Assembly: GCA_030654695.1 (NCBI GenBank)
Contig: JAURWY010000006.1
Span: 62,001 to 126,000 of the forward strand
Direction: 5' to 3'
DNA length: 64,000 nt
Origin: Polaromonas sp.
GTDB taxonomy: Bacteria; Pseudomonadota; Gammaproteobacteria; Burkholderiales; Burkholderiaceae_C
Shown one piece after another: positions 44,604-53,088 of the stretch. A program made the translations under genes and the position numbers. Position 1 is the first letter of the stretch; each line of letters opens with the position of its first letter. The notes beneath the pieces were generated by a model. The model made no database searches, was not told the origin of the DNA, and was given only the letters and a program-made list of their open reading frames with translations.

Positions 44604-45896
44604 ATGAAAGCTTATCGCGCCGCCATTCTTCGTTTTGCCGCTGACCATTCTGCCGTTTACGAGATAGACGGCTTGCTGGTCGTGGCGGCGGACGCCAGTG
44701 GCCGACAGCGCGTAGAGGCGGTCGGGCCTTGGCGTGAGTTGGCGCCGCGTTATGCGCATCTGAAGATTGAGCATTTTCCGGGCCGCATCATCGCGCCGGG
44801 CTTTATCGACATGCACATTCATTACCCACAGGTCGATGTCATCGGCTCGCCGGCGGATGGCTTGTTGCCTTGGCTGGAGAACTACACCTTTCCACAGGAA
44901 AGCCGCTTCAGTGACCCGGCGCATGCCGCCGAGGTAGCGCGTTTTTTCATCGATGAATTGTTGAGAAACGGCGTCACGACTGCGCTGACCTTTGCCACCT
45001 CGCACCCGGGTTCGGTCAACGCCTTGTTTGAAGAGGCCCAACATCGGCAGCTGCGGCTCATCACCGGCAAGTGCCTGATGGATCGGAACTCGCCCGATGG
45101 CGTGCGCGACGAGACCGAGCAAAGCTTGATCGACACCGAGGCGCTGATCCAGCGCTGGCACGGCCAAGACCGGCTGGGCTATGCCATCACGCCGCGCTTT
45201 GCACCGAGTTGCAGCGATGCGCAGTTGCGTGGCGCAGGTGCGCTGGCGGCCCAATACCCGGACGTCTGGGTGCAGTCGCATGTGGCTGAAAACCGCGAAG
45301 AAATTGCCTGGGTCCGTTCGCTGTACCCGGCGGCGCGCAGCTACTTGGCGGTGTACGAGCAATTCGGTTTGCTGCGCCCGCGCAGCGTTTATGCGCACTG
45401 CATTCACTTCGACGACGACGACCGCGCGCTGATGCGCAGCAGCGGTGCGGCAGCGGCCATCAGCCCGACCAGCAACTTGTTTCTGGGCAGCGGATTTTTT
45501 GACTACGCCGGTGCCGACCGCTTCGGCTTTGCGTACGGCTTGGCCAGCGACGTCGGTGGTGGCACCAGTTTCAGCCCGTTTCACACCATGCTGGCAGCTT
45601 ATTACGTGGGCCGCGAAGGGCAAACCAAGACCGGCTTGTCGCTCAAGCCACAGCAGCTGTGGTGGCAGCACACGGCGGGCGCTGCCCAAGCGTTGGGGCT
45701 GGCCGGTGTGGTGGGTAATTTGCAGCCCGGCTGTGAGGCTGACTTCGTCGTTCTGAACCCGAGCGCCACGCCGTTGCTGGCGCGCAAGACGGCGCAAGCC
45801 AACAGTTTGGACGAACTGCTGTTTGCGATGATCGTGCTGGGAGACGACCGGCTGGTCGAGAAAACGGTGATCTCGCAAGCCTCCGAAGTGGCTTGA
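44604..45896 (+). CDS. guaD: Guanine deaminase
   Basis: Converts guanine to xanthine, the substrate of XDH. The 430 residues have the amidohydrolase zinc motif [30 protein letters not shown], the guanine-site stretch [45 protein letters not shown] and [18 protein letters not shown]. Length and motifs match bacterial GuaD. The start [11 protein letters not shown] at 44604 fits the family; an in-frame ATG at 44556 would add 16 residues, and neither has a clear ribosome site. The LysR-type XDH regulator nearby may also control it. Confidence 0.96.
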   Translation: MKAYRAAILRFAADHSAVYEIDGLLVVAADASGRQRVEAVGPWRELAPRYAHLKIEHFPGRIIAPGFIDMHIHYPQVDVIGSPADGLLPWLENYTFPQESRFSDPAHAAEVARFFIDELLRNGVTTALTFATSHPGSVNALFEEAQHRQLRLITGKCLMDRNSPDGVRDETEQSLIDTEALIQRWHGQDRLGYAITPRFAPSCSDAQLRGAGALAAQYPDVWVQSHVAENREEIAWVRSLYPAARSYLAVYEQFGLLRPRSVYAHCIHFDDDDRALMRSSGAAAAISPTSNLFLGSGFFDYAGADRFGFAYGLASDVGGGTSFSPFHTMLAAYYVGREGQTKTGLSLKPQQLWWQHTAGAAQALGLAGVVGNLQPGCEADFVVLNPSATPLLARKTAQANSLDELLFAMIVLGDDRLVEKTVISQASEVA

Positions 45897-45955
45897 CGGT
45901 TTCGGTTGCCTACAATGGCGGCTCATCAACGATCTTCCGACGTGAGCACCCCACC

Positions 45956-46531
45956 ATGAGCATCAAGAGCGACAAATGGATACGCCGTATGGCCGAATCA
46001 ACCGGCATGATCGAGCCGTTCGAGCCCGGTCAAATTCGGCAGGCCGCCGACGGCCAGAAGATCATCAGCTACGGCACCAGTAGCTATGGTTACGACATTC
46101 GCTGCGCGCCTGAGTTCAAGGTGTTCACCAACATCCACAGCACGGTGGTGGACCCGAAAAACTTCGACGAAAAAAGCTTTGTCGATTTTCATGGCGACAG
46201 CTGCATCATTCCGCCCAACAGTTTTGCCTTGGCGCGCACTTTGGAGTATTTCCGTATCCCGCGCAACGTGCTGACCATCTGCCTCGGCAAAAGCACCTAC
46301 GCGCGCTGCGGCATCATCGTCAACGTGACGCCTTTTGAGCCCGAATGGGAAGGCTACGTGACGCTGGAGTTCTCCAACACCACACCACTGCCCGCGCGCA
46401 TTTATGCCGGCGAAGGCTGCGCGCAAGTCTTGTTCTTTGAGAGCGACTCGGATGACGTTTGCGAAGTCTCCTACAAAGACCGCGGCGGCAAGTACCAGGG
46501 TCAGACCGGCGTCACGCTGCCCAAAGCGTAA
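45956..46531 (+). CDS. dcd: dCTP deaminase
   Basis: Converts dCTP to dUTP in pyrimidine deoxynucleotide synthesis. The 191 residues match the E. coli protein in size and motifs: [74 protein letters not shown] (trimmed use), [21 protein letters not shown] and the C-terminal [15 protein letters not shown]. The ATG at 45956 is the family start. TACAAT at 45911-45916 is a likely -10, though the -35 is unclear. Confidence 0.97.
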   Translation: MSIKSDKWIRRMAESTGMIEPFEPGQIRQAADGQKIISYGTSSYGYDIRCAPEFKVFTNIHSTVVDPKNFDEKSFVDFHGDSCIIPPNSFALARTLEYFRIPRNVLTICLGKSTYARCGIIVNVTPFEPEWEGYVTLEFSNTTPLPARIYAGEGCAQVLFFESDSDDVCEVSYKDRGGKYQGQTGVTLPKA

Positions 46532-46595
46532 GTTCCTACAGCACAGCGCGGTCGCGACTGAAGGCGCAGGCAAGCCTGCTGCCTACTATGGACGA

Positions 46596-46829
46596 ATGCT
46601 GTATTCGTCTTCCTCTGCAAACGCAGCGAGCCACGCTGGGCAGTTGCATTATTGGCCTTGCGAGCTGCTGCATGCTTTCACGCTTGAGATGGCGGCACGC
46701 GGCATCTGTGTGCATGAAGCCATGATGTTGGGCGATGCTGACTATGCCCGCCAAAAACTGTCAGAAGCCTGCGCCCTGCAGGACCCGACCGTTGATCGGT
46801 TGGTGCTGAAGATGTCGGATTATTTCTAG
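46596..46829 (+). CDS. Small hypothetical protein, 77 residues
   Basis: I do not recognise it. Reading from the ATG at 46596 gives MLYSSSSANAASHAGQ then LHYWPCELLHAFTLEMAARG, CVHEAMMLGDADYARQKLSE and ALQDPTVDRLVLKMSDYF. The last 60 residues are rich in regular helix-forming sequence and look like a real small soluble protein; the frame is open upstream but antisense-like there. It lies 64 bases after dcd with no terminator. No ribosome site is obvious and no function is proposed. Confidence 0.5.
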   Translation: MLYSSSSANAASHAGQLHYWPCELLHAFTLEMAARGICVHEAMMLGDADYARQKLSEACALQDPTVDRLVLKMSDYF

Positions 46830-46886
46830 CCACTTCGCCAAGCCGGTTAGCATTCGTCAACGACGAACAACCGATGAGGCGAGAGT

Positions 46887-47141
46887 ATGAAATTAAGTCG
46901 GCTGTTTCAGCCTCGCAACCCGCTTTTTTGGATCATGCTGGCCTTGAATGGGCTCTCCACGGCGCTGGCATGGCTGGTGCATAACCGGCCTTTGAACACC
47001 TTCGGCATGTTGCTGATTGGCGGTTTTGCGCTCATCAATGCCGTGCTGGGGACTTGGTTTGCTTGGCGGCTGGTGAAAGATGTGCCGTCAGTGCCGCCTT
47101 TGCCGGCAGTCAAGCCCATGTCGGTGGCTGAAACCGATTAG
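46887..47141 (+). CDS. Small inner-membrane protein, 84 residues
   Basis: Two predicted membrane helices (about 13-32, LFWIMLALNGLSTALAWLV, and 36-62, NTFGMLLIGGFALINAVLGT) joined by a short loop, with a basic N terminus and a Pro-rich C-terminal tail (VPSVPPLPAVKP). GAGAG lies before the ATG. I do not recognise a characterised family. It ends 11 bases before the stop of a convergent lipoprotein gene. Confidence 0.7.
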   Translation: MKLSRLFQPRNPLFWIMLALNGLSTALAWLVHNRPLNTFGMLLIGGFALINAVLGTWFAWRLVKDVPSVPPLPAVKPMSVAETD

Positions 47142-47152
47142 CGCCGTGCGGC

Positions 47153-47836
47153 TTAAGGGCGAATCACCTCGCCGGTGTCCGGCTTGAAGCGAACCACCTG
47201 AACGCGGCCATTGGCACCCGGAAAGCCATCGAAGACCGCTCGCACCAGATAAGGCACCACCGTTGGCAGCGGGCTCGGACCGCCTTCGTGGGTGGCGGTT
47301 GACTCAAAGACGGTGCGCGGTGAACTGCCGGCAGGGCCTTGCGTGTCGAGCAAGCGCAGACGCAAGCTGCTGACCTGAACCGTCTCCATCAACTGCTGGT
47401 TGCCAACATAGCGGGGCCCAAAAGGGTCAGGGACCCAATAACCGGGGTAAATCCGGCCGGCTGCATCCCGAAAACCCGGGCGGTAAACATACTGGTCTTG
47501 GTAGACCGGCCTTGAATAACTGCGATTTTCGAGTTGGCTGCTGACGCTCAGGTCGACCAAAATGCGCGCCGGTTGGCCGCTGGCTGCGGGATGTAAGCTT
47601 TGTTTGACGAGCTCGGCGGTGACCAAGCTTGCGTAAGACGCTTGCTCCAGCTCCCGAGTAGGGTCAGTCGGTGCCAGAAAACCAAAACTGCTTCCAACCG
47701 CATCAGCAGGCCACTGCTGAAAGCTGCTGACCCGCGCGGTGATGGGTGAGGCGCAGCCGCTCAGCAGTGCGACCATGACCAGCGCGCCACACACAAGCCG
47801 GGCTCTGCTGAACAGAAAGAAAGAGTGGGAGTGCAT
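47153..47836 (-). CDS. DUF4136-type lipoprotein
   Basis: An exported lipoprotein of 227 residues. The signal MHSHSFFLFSRARLVCGALV is followed by the lipobox LLSGC (cysteine near residue 28). The mature domain (ITARVSSFQQWPADAVGSSF, YASLVTAELVKQSLHP, ARILVDLSVSSQLENRSYSR) resembles DUF4136, a family of small lipoproteins of unknown role. The Tyr/Pro-rich centre (RPVYQDQYVYRPGFRD) is notable. The ATG at 47836 is chosen because the signal begins there. It is divergent from the helicase gene 121 bases away. Confidence 0.8.
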   Translation of the reverse strand: MHSHSFFLFSRARLVCGALVMVALLSGCASPITARVSSFQQWPADAVGSSFGFLAPTDPTRELEQASYASLVTAELVKQSLHPAASGQPARILVDLSVSSQLENRSYSRPVYQDQYVYRPGFRDAAGRIYPGYWVPDPFGPRYVGNQQLMETVQVSSLRLRLLDTQGPAGSSPRTVFESTATHEGGPSPLPTVVPYLVRAVFDGFPGANGRVQVVRFKPDTGEVIRP

Positions 47837-47957
47837 GAAAAGATCCATTAATCTCGGACATTTTGCGCTCTCCAAAGGTTCCTGCGGTGGAGTGAAAATC
47901 AGGGCTTAAGCGAGTCAGTCGGCCAATAGACGCCAGAATGAGACAATAGATGCAAAT

Positions 47958-49445
47958 ATGACGTCCTCTTTTTCTAATCTCAATCTGGCTGAACCACTGG
48001 CCCGTGCCGTGGCCGAAATGGGCTACGAGTCCATGACTCCGATCCAGGAGCAAGCTATTCCTGTCGTTTTGCAAGGCAAAGATGTCATGGGCGCGGCCCA
48101 GACCGGCACCGGCAAAACGGCTGCTTTTTCATTGCCGCTGCTGCAGCGCATGATGGCGCACGAAAACGCGTCGACCTCGCCCGCCCGGCATCCGGTGCGC
48201 GCCTTGGTCTTGTTGCCGACACGTGAACTCGCCGATCAAGTAGCGCAGCAGGTGAAGTTGTACGCCAAGTACACCAACCTGCGCAGCGCCGTGGTGTTTG
48301 GCGGCATGGACATGAAACCCCAAACCGCCGAACTCAAAAAAGGCGTTGAGGTTTTGGTCGCCACGCCGGGTCGTTTGTTAGACCACATCGAAGCCAAAAA
48401 TGCCGTTCTGAACCAAGTCGAATACGTCGTGCTCGACGAAGCCGACCGCATGCTGGACATCGGCTTTTTGCCCGACCTGCAACGCATCCTGAGCTACCTG
48501 CCGAAAAAACGCATCACCTTGTTGTTCTCGGCGACGTTCTCGCCTGAGATCAAGCGCTTGGCTTCCAGCTACCTGCAAGACCCGGTCACCATTGAAGTGG
48601 CTCGCTCGAATGCCACGGCGTCGACTGTTGAGCAGCATTTCTACAGCGTCGGCGCTGACGACAAGCGTCGCGCCTTGCACCAGATTCTGAAATCACGCGG
48701 CATGAAGCAAGCCTTCGTCTTCGTCAACAGCAAGTTGGGTTGCGCCCGCTTGGCCCGTTCCTTGGAGCGCGAAGGTCTGAAGACCACCGCTCTGCACGGC
48801 GACAAGAGCCAAGATGAACGTTTGAAGGCGCTCGAAGCTTTCAAAAGCGGCGAAGTCGATTTGTTGGTTTGCACTGACGTGGCGGCCCGTGGTTTGGACA
48901 TCAAAGACGTGCCAGCCGTGTTCAATTTCGACGTGCCTTTCAACGCGGAAGACTATGTTCACCGCATCGGCCGCACCGGTCGGGCTGGCGCTTCGGGCTT
49001 GGCCGTGAGCTTTGTGGCGCCGAGCGACACACGCTTGGTGGCTGACATTGAAAAGCTCATCAAGACCAAGATTGAATTGGAGCCGATGGAGTTTGAAGAA
49101 GACCGTCCGCGCATCAGTGAGCAGGGTCGCATCAACGATGGCCGCCGCATGTACCGCGAGACGGAAGGCTCAGATCAACCGGATGAGCCGGGTGTGAAGC
49201 AGCCCGTTTCGCGTGAACGCCGTGAAACACGCGAGCCGCGTGAGCGCCGCGAATACGCACCGCGGCAGTCGAACGCACCCCGTGATCCGTTTTTTGACCA
49301 GCCGTATGAGTCGACCTTGTCCGCTGAAGCCCAGCCAGCTTGGGAGGCGGCGGCTAAATCGGCGGGACCGCGCGGCATGTCGGCGAACATCAAGCCGAAG
49401 AAAAAAATCGCCGCCTTGTTCAAGACAGCCGTCACAGAAAGCTGA
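47958..49445 (+). CDS. rhlE: DEAD-box RNA helicase, RhlE type
   Basis: An ATP-dependent RNA helicase of 495 residues involved in ribosome assembly or RNA turnover. Motifs in order: Q motif YESMTPIQEQAIP, Walker A AQTGTGKTAAF (about 47-57), Ia PTRELADQV, Ib TPGRLLDHIE, II VLDEADRMLD, III FSATFSPEIK, IV VFVNSK, V CTDVAARGLDIK, VI YVHRIGRTGRAG. The C-terminal tail (about 400-495) is rich in Arg, Glu and Pro (RERRETREPRERREYAPRQS) and is typical of the RNA-binding extension of RhlE proteins. A terminator follows. Confidence 0.95.
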   Translation: MTSSFSNLNLAEPLARAVAEMGYESMTPIQEQAIPVVLQGKDVMGAAQTGTGKTAAFSLPLLQRMMAHENASTSPARHPVRALVLLPTRELADQVAQQVKLYAKYTNLRSAVVFGGMDMKPQTAELKKGVEVLVATPGRLLDHIEAKNAVLNQVEYVVLDEADRMLDIGFLPDLQRILSYLPKKRITLLFSATFSPEIKRLASSYLQDPVTIEVARSNATASTVEQHFYSVGADDKRRALHQILKSRGMKQAFVFVNSKLGCARLARSLEREGLKTTALHGDKSQDERLKALEAFKSGEVDLLVCTDVAARGLDIKDVPAVFNFDVPFNAEDYVHRIGRTGRAGASGLAVSFVAPSDTRLVADIEKLIKTKIELEPMEFEEDRPRISEQGRINDGRRMYRETEGSDQPDEPGVKQPVSRERRETREPRERREYAPRQSNAPRDPFFDQPYESTLSAEAQPAWEAAAKSAGPRGMSANIKPKKKIAALFKTAVTES

Positions 49446-49460
49446 TCTAGGCTTGGCGAA

Positions 49461-49490
49461 AAACCCGGTCCCGAAAGGTGCCGGGTTTTT
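49461..49490. terminator. Rho-independent terminator after rhlE
   Basis: AAACCCGG (49461-49468) and CCGGGTTT (49481-49488) pair around a 12-base loop that can itself form CC/GG pairs. It is followed by T residues and preceded by A residues, so it can serve both rhlE and the convergent apaH, whose stop codon lies at its right edge (49490-49492). Confidence 0.85.
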
Positions 49491-50359
49491 TAATGGCCGT
49501 CATGTTGCTGCACGGCTTCACAGTCGACTGAGAAAAGCTCGAAGGCGCCGGGCGCATCACCCTTTGCACCCGTCAGTTTCGCCGCTGTCAGGCAGTTGCC
49601 CCAGACGCAGCCAGTGTCCAGCGCCAAGGTGTTTTGACGCATGACAGGCTTGCCCTCTGGGGTGCCCAGACCGACCGTCGACCAATGACCGAAGGCGATC
49701 GGCGTGTCAGCCGTCAGCCGACCCGGCACATTGAACCAAGGCACGTGGCCCAGCGGTTTTGCATCAGCGGAGCCTTTGGCCTTGAACTCCATCACGCCTT
49801 CCGGTGTGCAAAAGCGCAAGCGCGTGAGGGCGTTGACGATCACACGCAGCCGGTCATGGCCTGTCAGGTTGTCGTCCCAGCTGGCAGGTGAGTTGCCGTA
49901 CATACTGCTCAAAAACTCAACTGCCTGAGCACCTCGCAAGGCTTGTTCGACCTCTGCGGCCAAGGCCAATGTGCGCGCCGTCGTCCATTGCGGCAGCACG
50001 CCAGCATGCACCAGCAGCCAGCCCTGAACGAGCAGGGCCATGTGCCGATGCCGCACCCAGTCAAGCAGGGCAGCACGGTCGGGTGCCTGCAAGATCGCGT
50101 CGAGGGTGTCGCCCTTGTGCTGCTTGTGCAGGCCGTAGCCCACGGTCAGCAAATGCAGATCATGGTTGCCGAGCAAACTTTGCACTGAATCGCCCAATGG
50201 CATGACCGTGCGCAGCACCGCCAGCGAGTCGGGGCCGCGGTTGACCAGGTCGCCGAGCAGGTAGAGGGTGTCGCGGCTGGGTGAGAAATCGATGCGCTGC
50301 AAAAGTCGCTGCAGCGGTTCGTGGCAGCCCTGAAGGTCGCCAATGAAGTAAAGTGCCAT
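49490..50359 (-). CDS. apaH: Symmetrical bis(5'-nucleosyl)-tetraphosphatase ApaH
   Basis: Hydrolyses Ap4A to two ADP, limiting alarmone-like dinucleotides and RNA capping. The 289 residues begin MALYFIGDLQGCHEPLQRLL, with metal motifs GDLQGC, GDLVNRGPDS, GNHDLHLL and VHAGVLPQW, and FGHWSTVGL near the C terminus. The start at 50359 is fixed by the first metal motif; the frame runs further upstream without family sequence. Its ATG lies 22 bases from the likely start of a divergent CNNM gene, so its promoter must lie inside that gene. Confidence 0.95.
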   Translation of the reverse strand: MALYFIGDLQGCHEPLQRLLQRIDFSPSRDTLYLLGDLVNRGPDSLAVLRTVMPLGDSVQSLLGNHDLHLLTVGYGLHKQHKGDTLDAILQAPDRAALLDWVRHRHMALLVQGWLLVHAGVLPQWTTARTLALAAEVEQALRGAQAVEFLSSMYGNSPASWDDNLTGHDRLRVIVNALTRLRFCTPEGVMEFKAKGSADAKPLGHVPWFNVPGRLTADTPIAFGHWSTVGLGTPEGKPVMRQNTLALDTGCVWGNCLTAAKLTGAKGDAPGAFELFSVDCEAVQQHDGH

Positions 50360-50381
50360 GTCTTTATTTTCGTCTGGATTC

Positions 50382-51704
50382 ATGGATATTTTGCTGATTG
50401 CCCTGTTGACGCTGCTGAATGGGGTCTTTGCCATGTCAGAGTTGGCGCTTGCGTCGAGCCGCAAGGCTAGGTTGGCGGCGGCCGCTGAAGGCGGTGACAA
50501 AGGCTCGCAGGCCGCGCTGAGCCTGCTGGAGAACCCGACGCAATTTTTGTCTTCGGTGCAGGTCGGCATCACCTCGATCGGCATGCTCAACGGCATCATC
50601 GGCGAGGCCGCATTCAGTGGTGGCTTGTCGGCGTGGATTCAAACGTGGGGCGTCACGGTGCGGGCCTCTGACATTTCAGCAACAGCGATTGTTGTCATCA
50701 TCATTACCTACGTGACCATTGTTTTTGGCGAGTTGGTGCCCAAACGGATCGGCCAGCTTTACCCTGAAACCGTGGCGCGTCTGGTGTCGCGGCCCATGAT
50801 GTGGGTGGCCAGTGCCGCCCGACCGTTCGTGCGTTTGCTGTCATTCAGCACGCAAACCGTTCTCAAGCTGCTGCGCGTTGACAACGCAGCAAGTCGCGCG
50901 GTGACGGAGGAAGAAATTGCCGCCAGTTTGGAGGAGGGCGTGAGTGCCGGTCTGATTGAAGAGCATGAGCACCAGATGGTGCGCAACGTTTTTTTGCTGG
51001 ATGACCGACTGTTGCCGTCGCTGATGCTGCCGCGCTCTGACATTGAATGGCTGGAGGCCAGTGACACGGTGGCGCAAGCGCTTGAAAAAGCCAGTGCCAG
51101 CGGTCACTCTTGGTATCCGGTGTGCCGTGGTGGTCTCGATGACGTGGTGGGGGTTGTCAAGGTCGCCGTGTTGCTGGTGGTGCGAGACCTGACTCAAAGT
51201 GGTTCTGCGCCTGTGGCCCCTGCTGAAGACCGCGTTGGTGCTTACGCGGTGCCGGCGGTGTTTGTCCCCGAGTCGCTCAGCGGCATGGAGTTGTTGGAGC
51301 AGTTTCGTCTTCGCTCGACACGGATCTTGTTGGTCGTCGACGAATATGGCGTGGTGCAAGGGCTGGTCACGCCGATGGACATGCTGGAAGCCATCACCGG
51401 CGAATTGCCGCCTGGTGCGCAGCTTGACGCTTGGGCCACACAGCGACCAGACGGTAGTTGGTTGCTGGACGGCGTGATGCCGGTGTCTGAACTCAAAGCG
51501 CGGCTAGACATCAAACAATTGCCGGAAGAGGAGCGCGGCCGCTACAACACGGTCGCCGGATTGCTGCAAAGCGTCTCAGGTCGGCTGCCGCTTGTGGGAG
51601 AGTATGTCGATTGTGCTGGCTGGCGATTTGAGGTGTTGGACTTGGACGGTCGGCGTATCGACAAAATTCTGGCGAGCCGACAAGCGTCAGAGCAGGCCAG
51701 CTAA
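50382..51704 (+). CDS. CNNM/CBS-domain membrane protein (hemolysin-like, CorC/HlyC family)
   Basis: An inner-membrane protein of 440 residues. Residues 1-190 are the CNNM (DUF21) domain with several helices (MDILLIALLTLLNGVFAMSE, SVQVGITSIGMLNGIIGE, VVIIITYVTIVFGELVPKRI). Two CBS domains follow (about 205-325), then a CorC/HlyC C-terminal domain (DGVMPVSELKARLDI, AGLLQSVSGRLPLVGE). Relatives include Mg/Co efflux and cation-exchange proteins; the substrate is unproven. An alternative ATG at 50358 adds eight residues and would overlap the apaH start codon. Confidence 0.88.
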   Translation: MDILLIALLTLLNGVFAMSELALASSRKARLAAAAEGGDKGSQAALSLLENPTQFLSSVQVGITSIGMLNGIIGEAAFSGGLSAWIQTWGVTVRASDISATAIVVIIITYVTIVFGELVPKRIGQLYPETVARLVSRPMMWVASAARPFVRLLSFSTQTVLKLLRVDNAASRAVTEEEIAASLEEGVSAGLIEEHEHQMVRNVFLLDDRLLPSLMLPRSDIEWLEASDTVAQALEKASASGHSWYPVCRGGLDDVVGVVKVAVLLVVRDLTQSGSAPVAPAEDRVGAYAVPAVFVPESLSGMELLEQFRLRSTRILLVVDEYGVVQGLVTPMDMLEAITGELPPGAQLDAWATQRPDGSWLLDGVMPVSELKARLDIKQLPEEERGRYNTVAGLLQSVSGRLPLVGEYVDCAGWRFEVLDLDGRRIDKILASRQASEQAS

Positions 51705-51709
51705 AAGAC

Positions 51710-52153
51710 TCAGGGCGTTACGTTGCCTGGCTTGGTCGCCGGCGTGACTGTGATGGTCACTTCATTGCCGCCGAAGCTGGCAGATTGGATTTGCACCGTT
51801 GCCACCCGCTCGGCTTTGCTGAAGGTTAGAAAACTCAGCTTGGAATAAGAGCTGGACGTCAGGACCCAGCCAGCGCTTGGCAGGCCATCGCGGTAGTAGG
51901 TGTAAATCGCTTGTGATTCGCCTGGAACGCTCAAACTGATGCGTCCCATCCAGCGGTTGCCCGTGCCCATCACCAGGGTTTCTTGCGGGCGCACGGTTGA
52001 ACCTGGGGGAATCGGCATGTCGCCGGCGAGTTGTGCCGCAGACGGTTCAGGCGCCGTTACGCCGTCTTTGCTGGGTGGCCGAATGTCCACACTGCCGCAG
52101 GCCAGGAGCACAAAGGCTGTGCACAGCAAAGTCAAATATTTCAGGATTTTCAT
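51710..52153 (-). CDS. Small lipoprotein of unknown function
   Basis: A 147-residue lipoprotein: signal MKILKYLTLLCTAFVLLAC with the lipobox LLAC (cysteine 19), then a Pro-rich linker and a compact domain (GDMPIPPGSTVRPQETLVMG, GRISLSVPGESQAIYTYYRDG, GWVLTSSSYSKLSFLTFSKA). It resembles the outer-envelope proteins in which a YYRDGLPSAGW element precedes a beta-rich fold, but I cannot name the family. It ends 5 bases from the convergent CNNM gene. Confidence 0.75.
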   Translation of the reverse strand: MKILKYLTLLCTAFVLLACGSVDIRPPSKDGVTAPEPSAAQLAGDMPIPPGSTVRPQETLVMGTGNRWMGRISLSVPGESQAIYTYYRDGLPSAGWVLTSSSYSKLSFLTFSKAERVATVQIQSASFGGNEVTITVTPATKPGNVTP

Positions 52154-52164
52154 GGTGTTGCCGG

Positions 52165-52275
52165 TCAAAGCTTCAGCGGCGCCGGGGCATCCGGTTGCAC
52201 GTCTAGCTCATCCTTCAGCGCGCGATTGTAGACAGTTGCATTGTCGGCGCGTGGGTGTGTTGCCTGCTCAGGCAA
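52165..52275 (-). CDS. Possible 36-residue ORF or gene remnant
   Basis: From a TTG overlapping the end of the receiver-protein gene the frame reads PEQATHPRADNATVYNR then ALKDELDVQPDAPAPLKL and stops 11 bases before the lipoprotein start. The composition looks coding (ADNATVYNRALKDELD), and the position suggests translation coupled to its neighbours or the 3' remnant of a lost gene. There is no ribosome site or ATG. Very tentative. Confidence 0.2.
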   Translation of the reverse strand: MPEQATHPRADNATVYNRALKDELDVQPDAPAPLKL

Positions 52276-52909
52276 GCGCCCGGTATTGGCGATGAATCTG
52301 AACGTGCGCGTCCAAGAAACCACGCAGCCTCTCCATGTTGAGCGGTTTTGGCAAAAACAGCACTTCAGGCGGGAGTCCGCCACGTTGTTGAATTTCGATG
52401 TCGCTCAAGCCCGATATGACAATGGTCGAAATGCCCTGATATTCCGCACGACTTGACACCATGTTGAGCAGCTGAAATCCATCGAAGGGTTCCATGTTCA
52501 GGTCGGTGATGAGAATGCGTGGGCGCACGCGCTCTAGCTGCAACACGGCATCTAGCCCGTCAACGGCAACGGAGCATTTGATATCAGGGTACTGCGTTTC
52601 AAACACTGCCACCAACAGGCTGGCGGTTGGTTCATCGTCCTCGACGATGAGGACGTGAATCTGCTCTTGATCAGACTGCAGGTCATTCAAGCGGTGCAGG
52701 TTACCTGGCTGTGAAGAAGCCAAGCGCAACATGGCTTTGTGTCCCATTTTCTGATTCAACGCTTCAATGGAGCTGCGCAAAATCCGCCTGTGCCCACCCT
52801 CGGTTTTGACGGCTGGTAATTTGCCGGAATCCACTAGCTTTTGAATGGATGTGCGCGACAGGCCCAGCATTTTGGTGGCTTCACCGATACCTATAAAGTC
52901 CATACTCAT
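52268..52909 (-). CDS. Excisionase/MerR-like HTH fused to a response-regulator receiver domain
   Basis: A 213-residue protein with reversed domain order. Residues 1-55 form an excisionase-type HTH (FIGIGEATKMLGLSRTSIQK, KLPAVKTEGGHRRILRSSIE). After a linker, residues about 84-205 are a CheY-like receiver: acidic pair VEDDEP, phospho-acceptor in ILITDLNMEPFDGF (Asp), the Ser/Thr position IVISGLSD and the lysine FLPKPLNMERL. So DNA binding is expected to be controlled by phosphorylation. No histidine kinase lies nearby, so it is an orphan. About 180 AT-rich bases upstream probably contain its promoter. Confidence 0.88.
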   Translation of the reverse strand: MSMDFIGIGEATKMLGLSRTSIQKLVDSGKLPAVKTEGGHRRILRSSIEALNQKMGHKAMLRLASSQPGNLHRLNDLQSDQEQIHVLIVEDDEPTASLLVAVFETQYPDIKCSVAVDGLDAVLQLERVRPRILITDLNMEPFDGFQLLNMVSSRAEYQGISTIVISGLSDIEIQQRGGLPPEVLFLPKPLNMERLRGFLDAHVQIHRQYRALA

Positions 52910-53046
52910 TATTTTCTTTCTAGACCAAGCACAAGGAAAATGGTTGGCATGCCCACCGATGTCGATGGTCGCCTCGTGTCGTGTCAGTTTCTTACGTGGC
53001 CTCTAGAAAGACGAGTATCGAGTAATTATAATCATTAAGCAATATA

Positions 53047-53063
53047 TGTATCGAAAAGATACA
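53047..53063. other. Hairpin in the AT-rich gap downstream of the dioxygenase gene
   Basis: TGTATC (53047-53052) and GATACA (53058-53063) pair around GAAAA, 26 bases beyond the stop codon of the minus-strand dioxygenase gene. The stem is AT-rich and only 6 base pairs. It may end the catabolic operon or be an operator; neither is clear. Confidence 0.3.
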
Positions 53064-53088
53064 CATAAAAGTATTTAATTGTTCTGCA

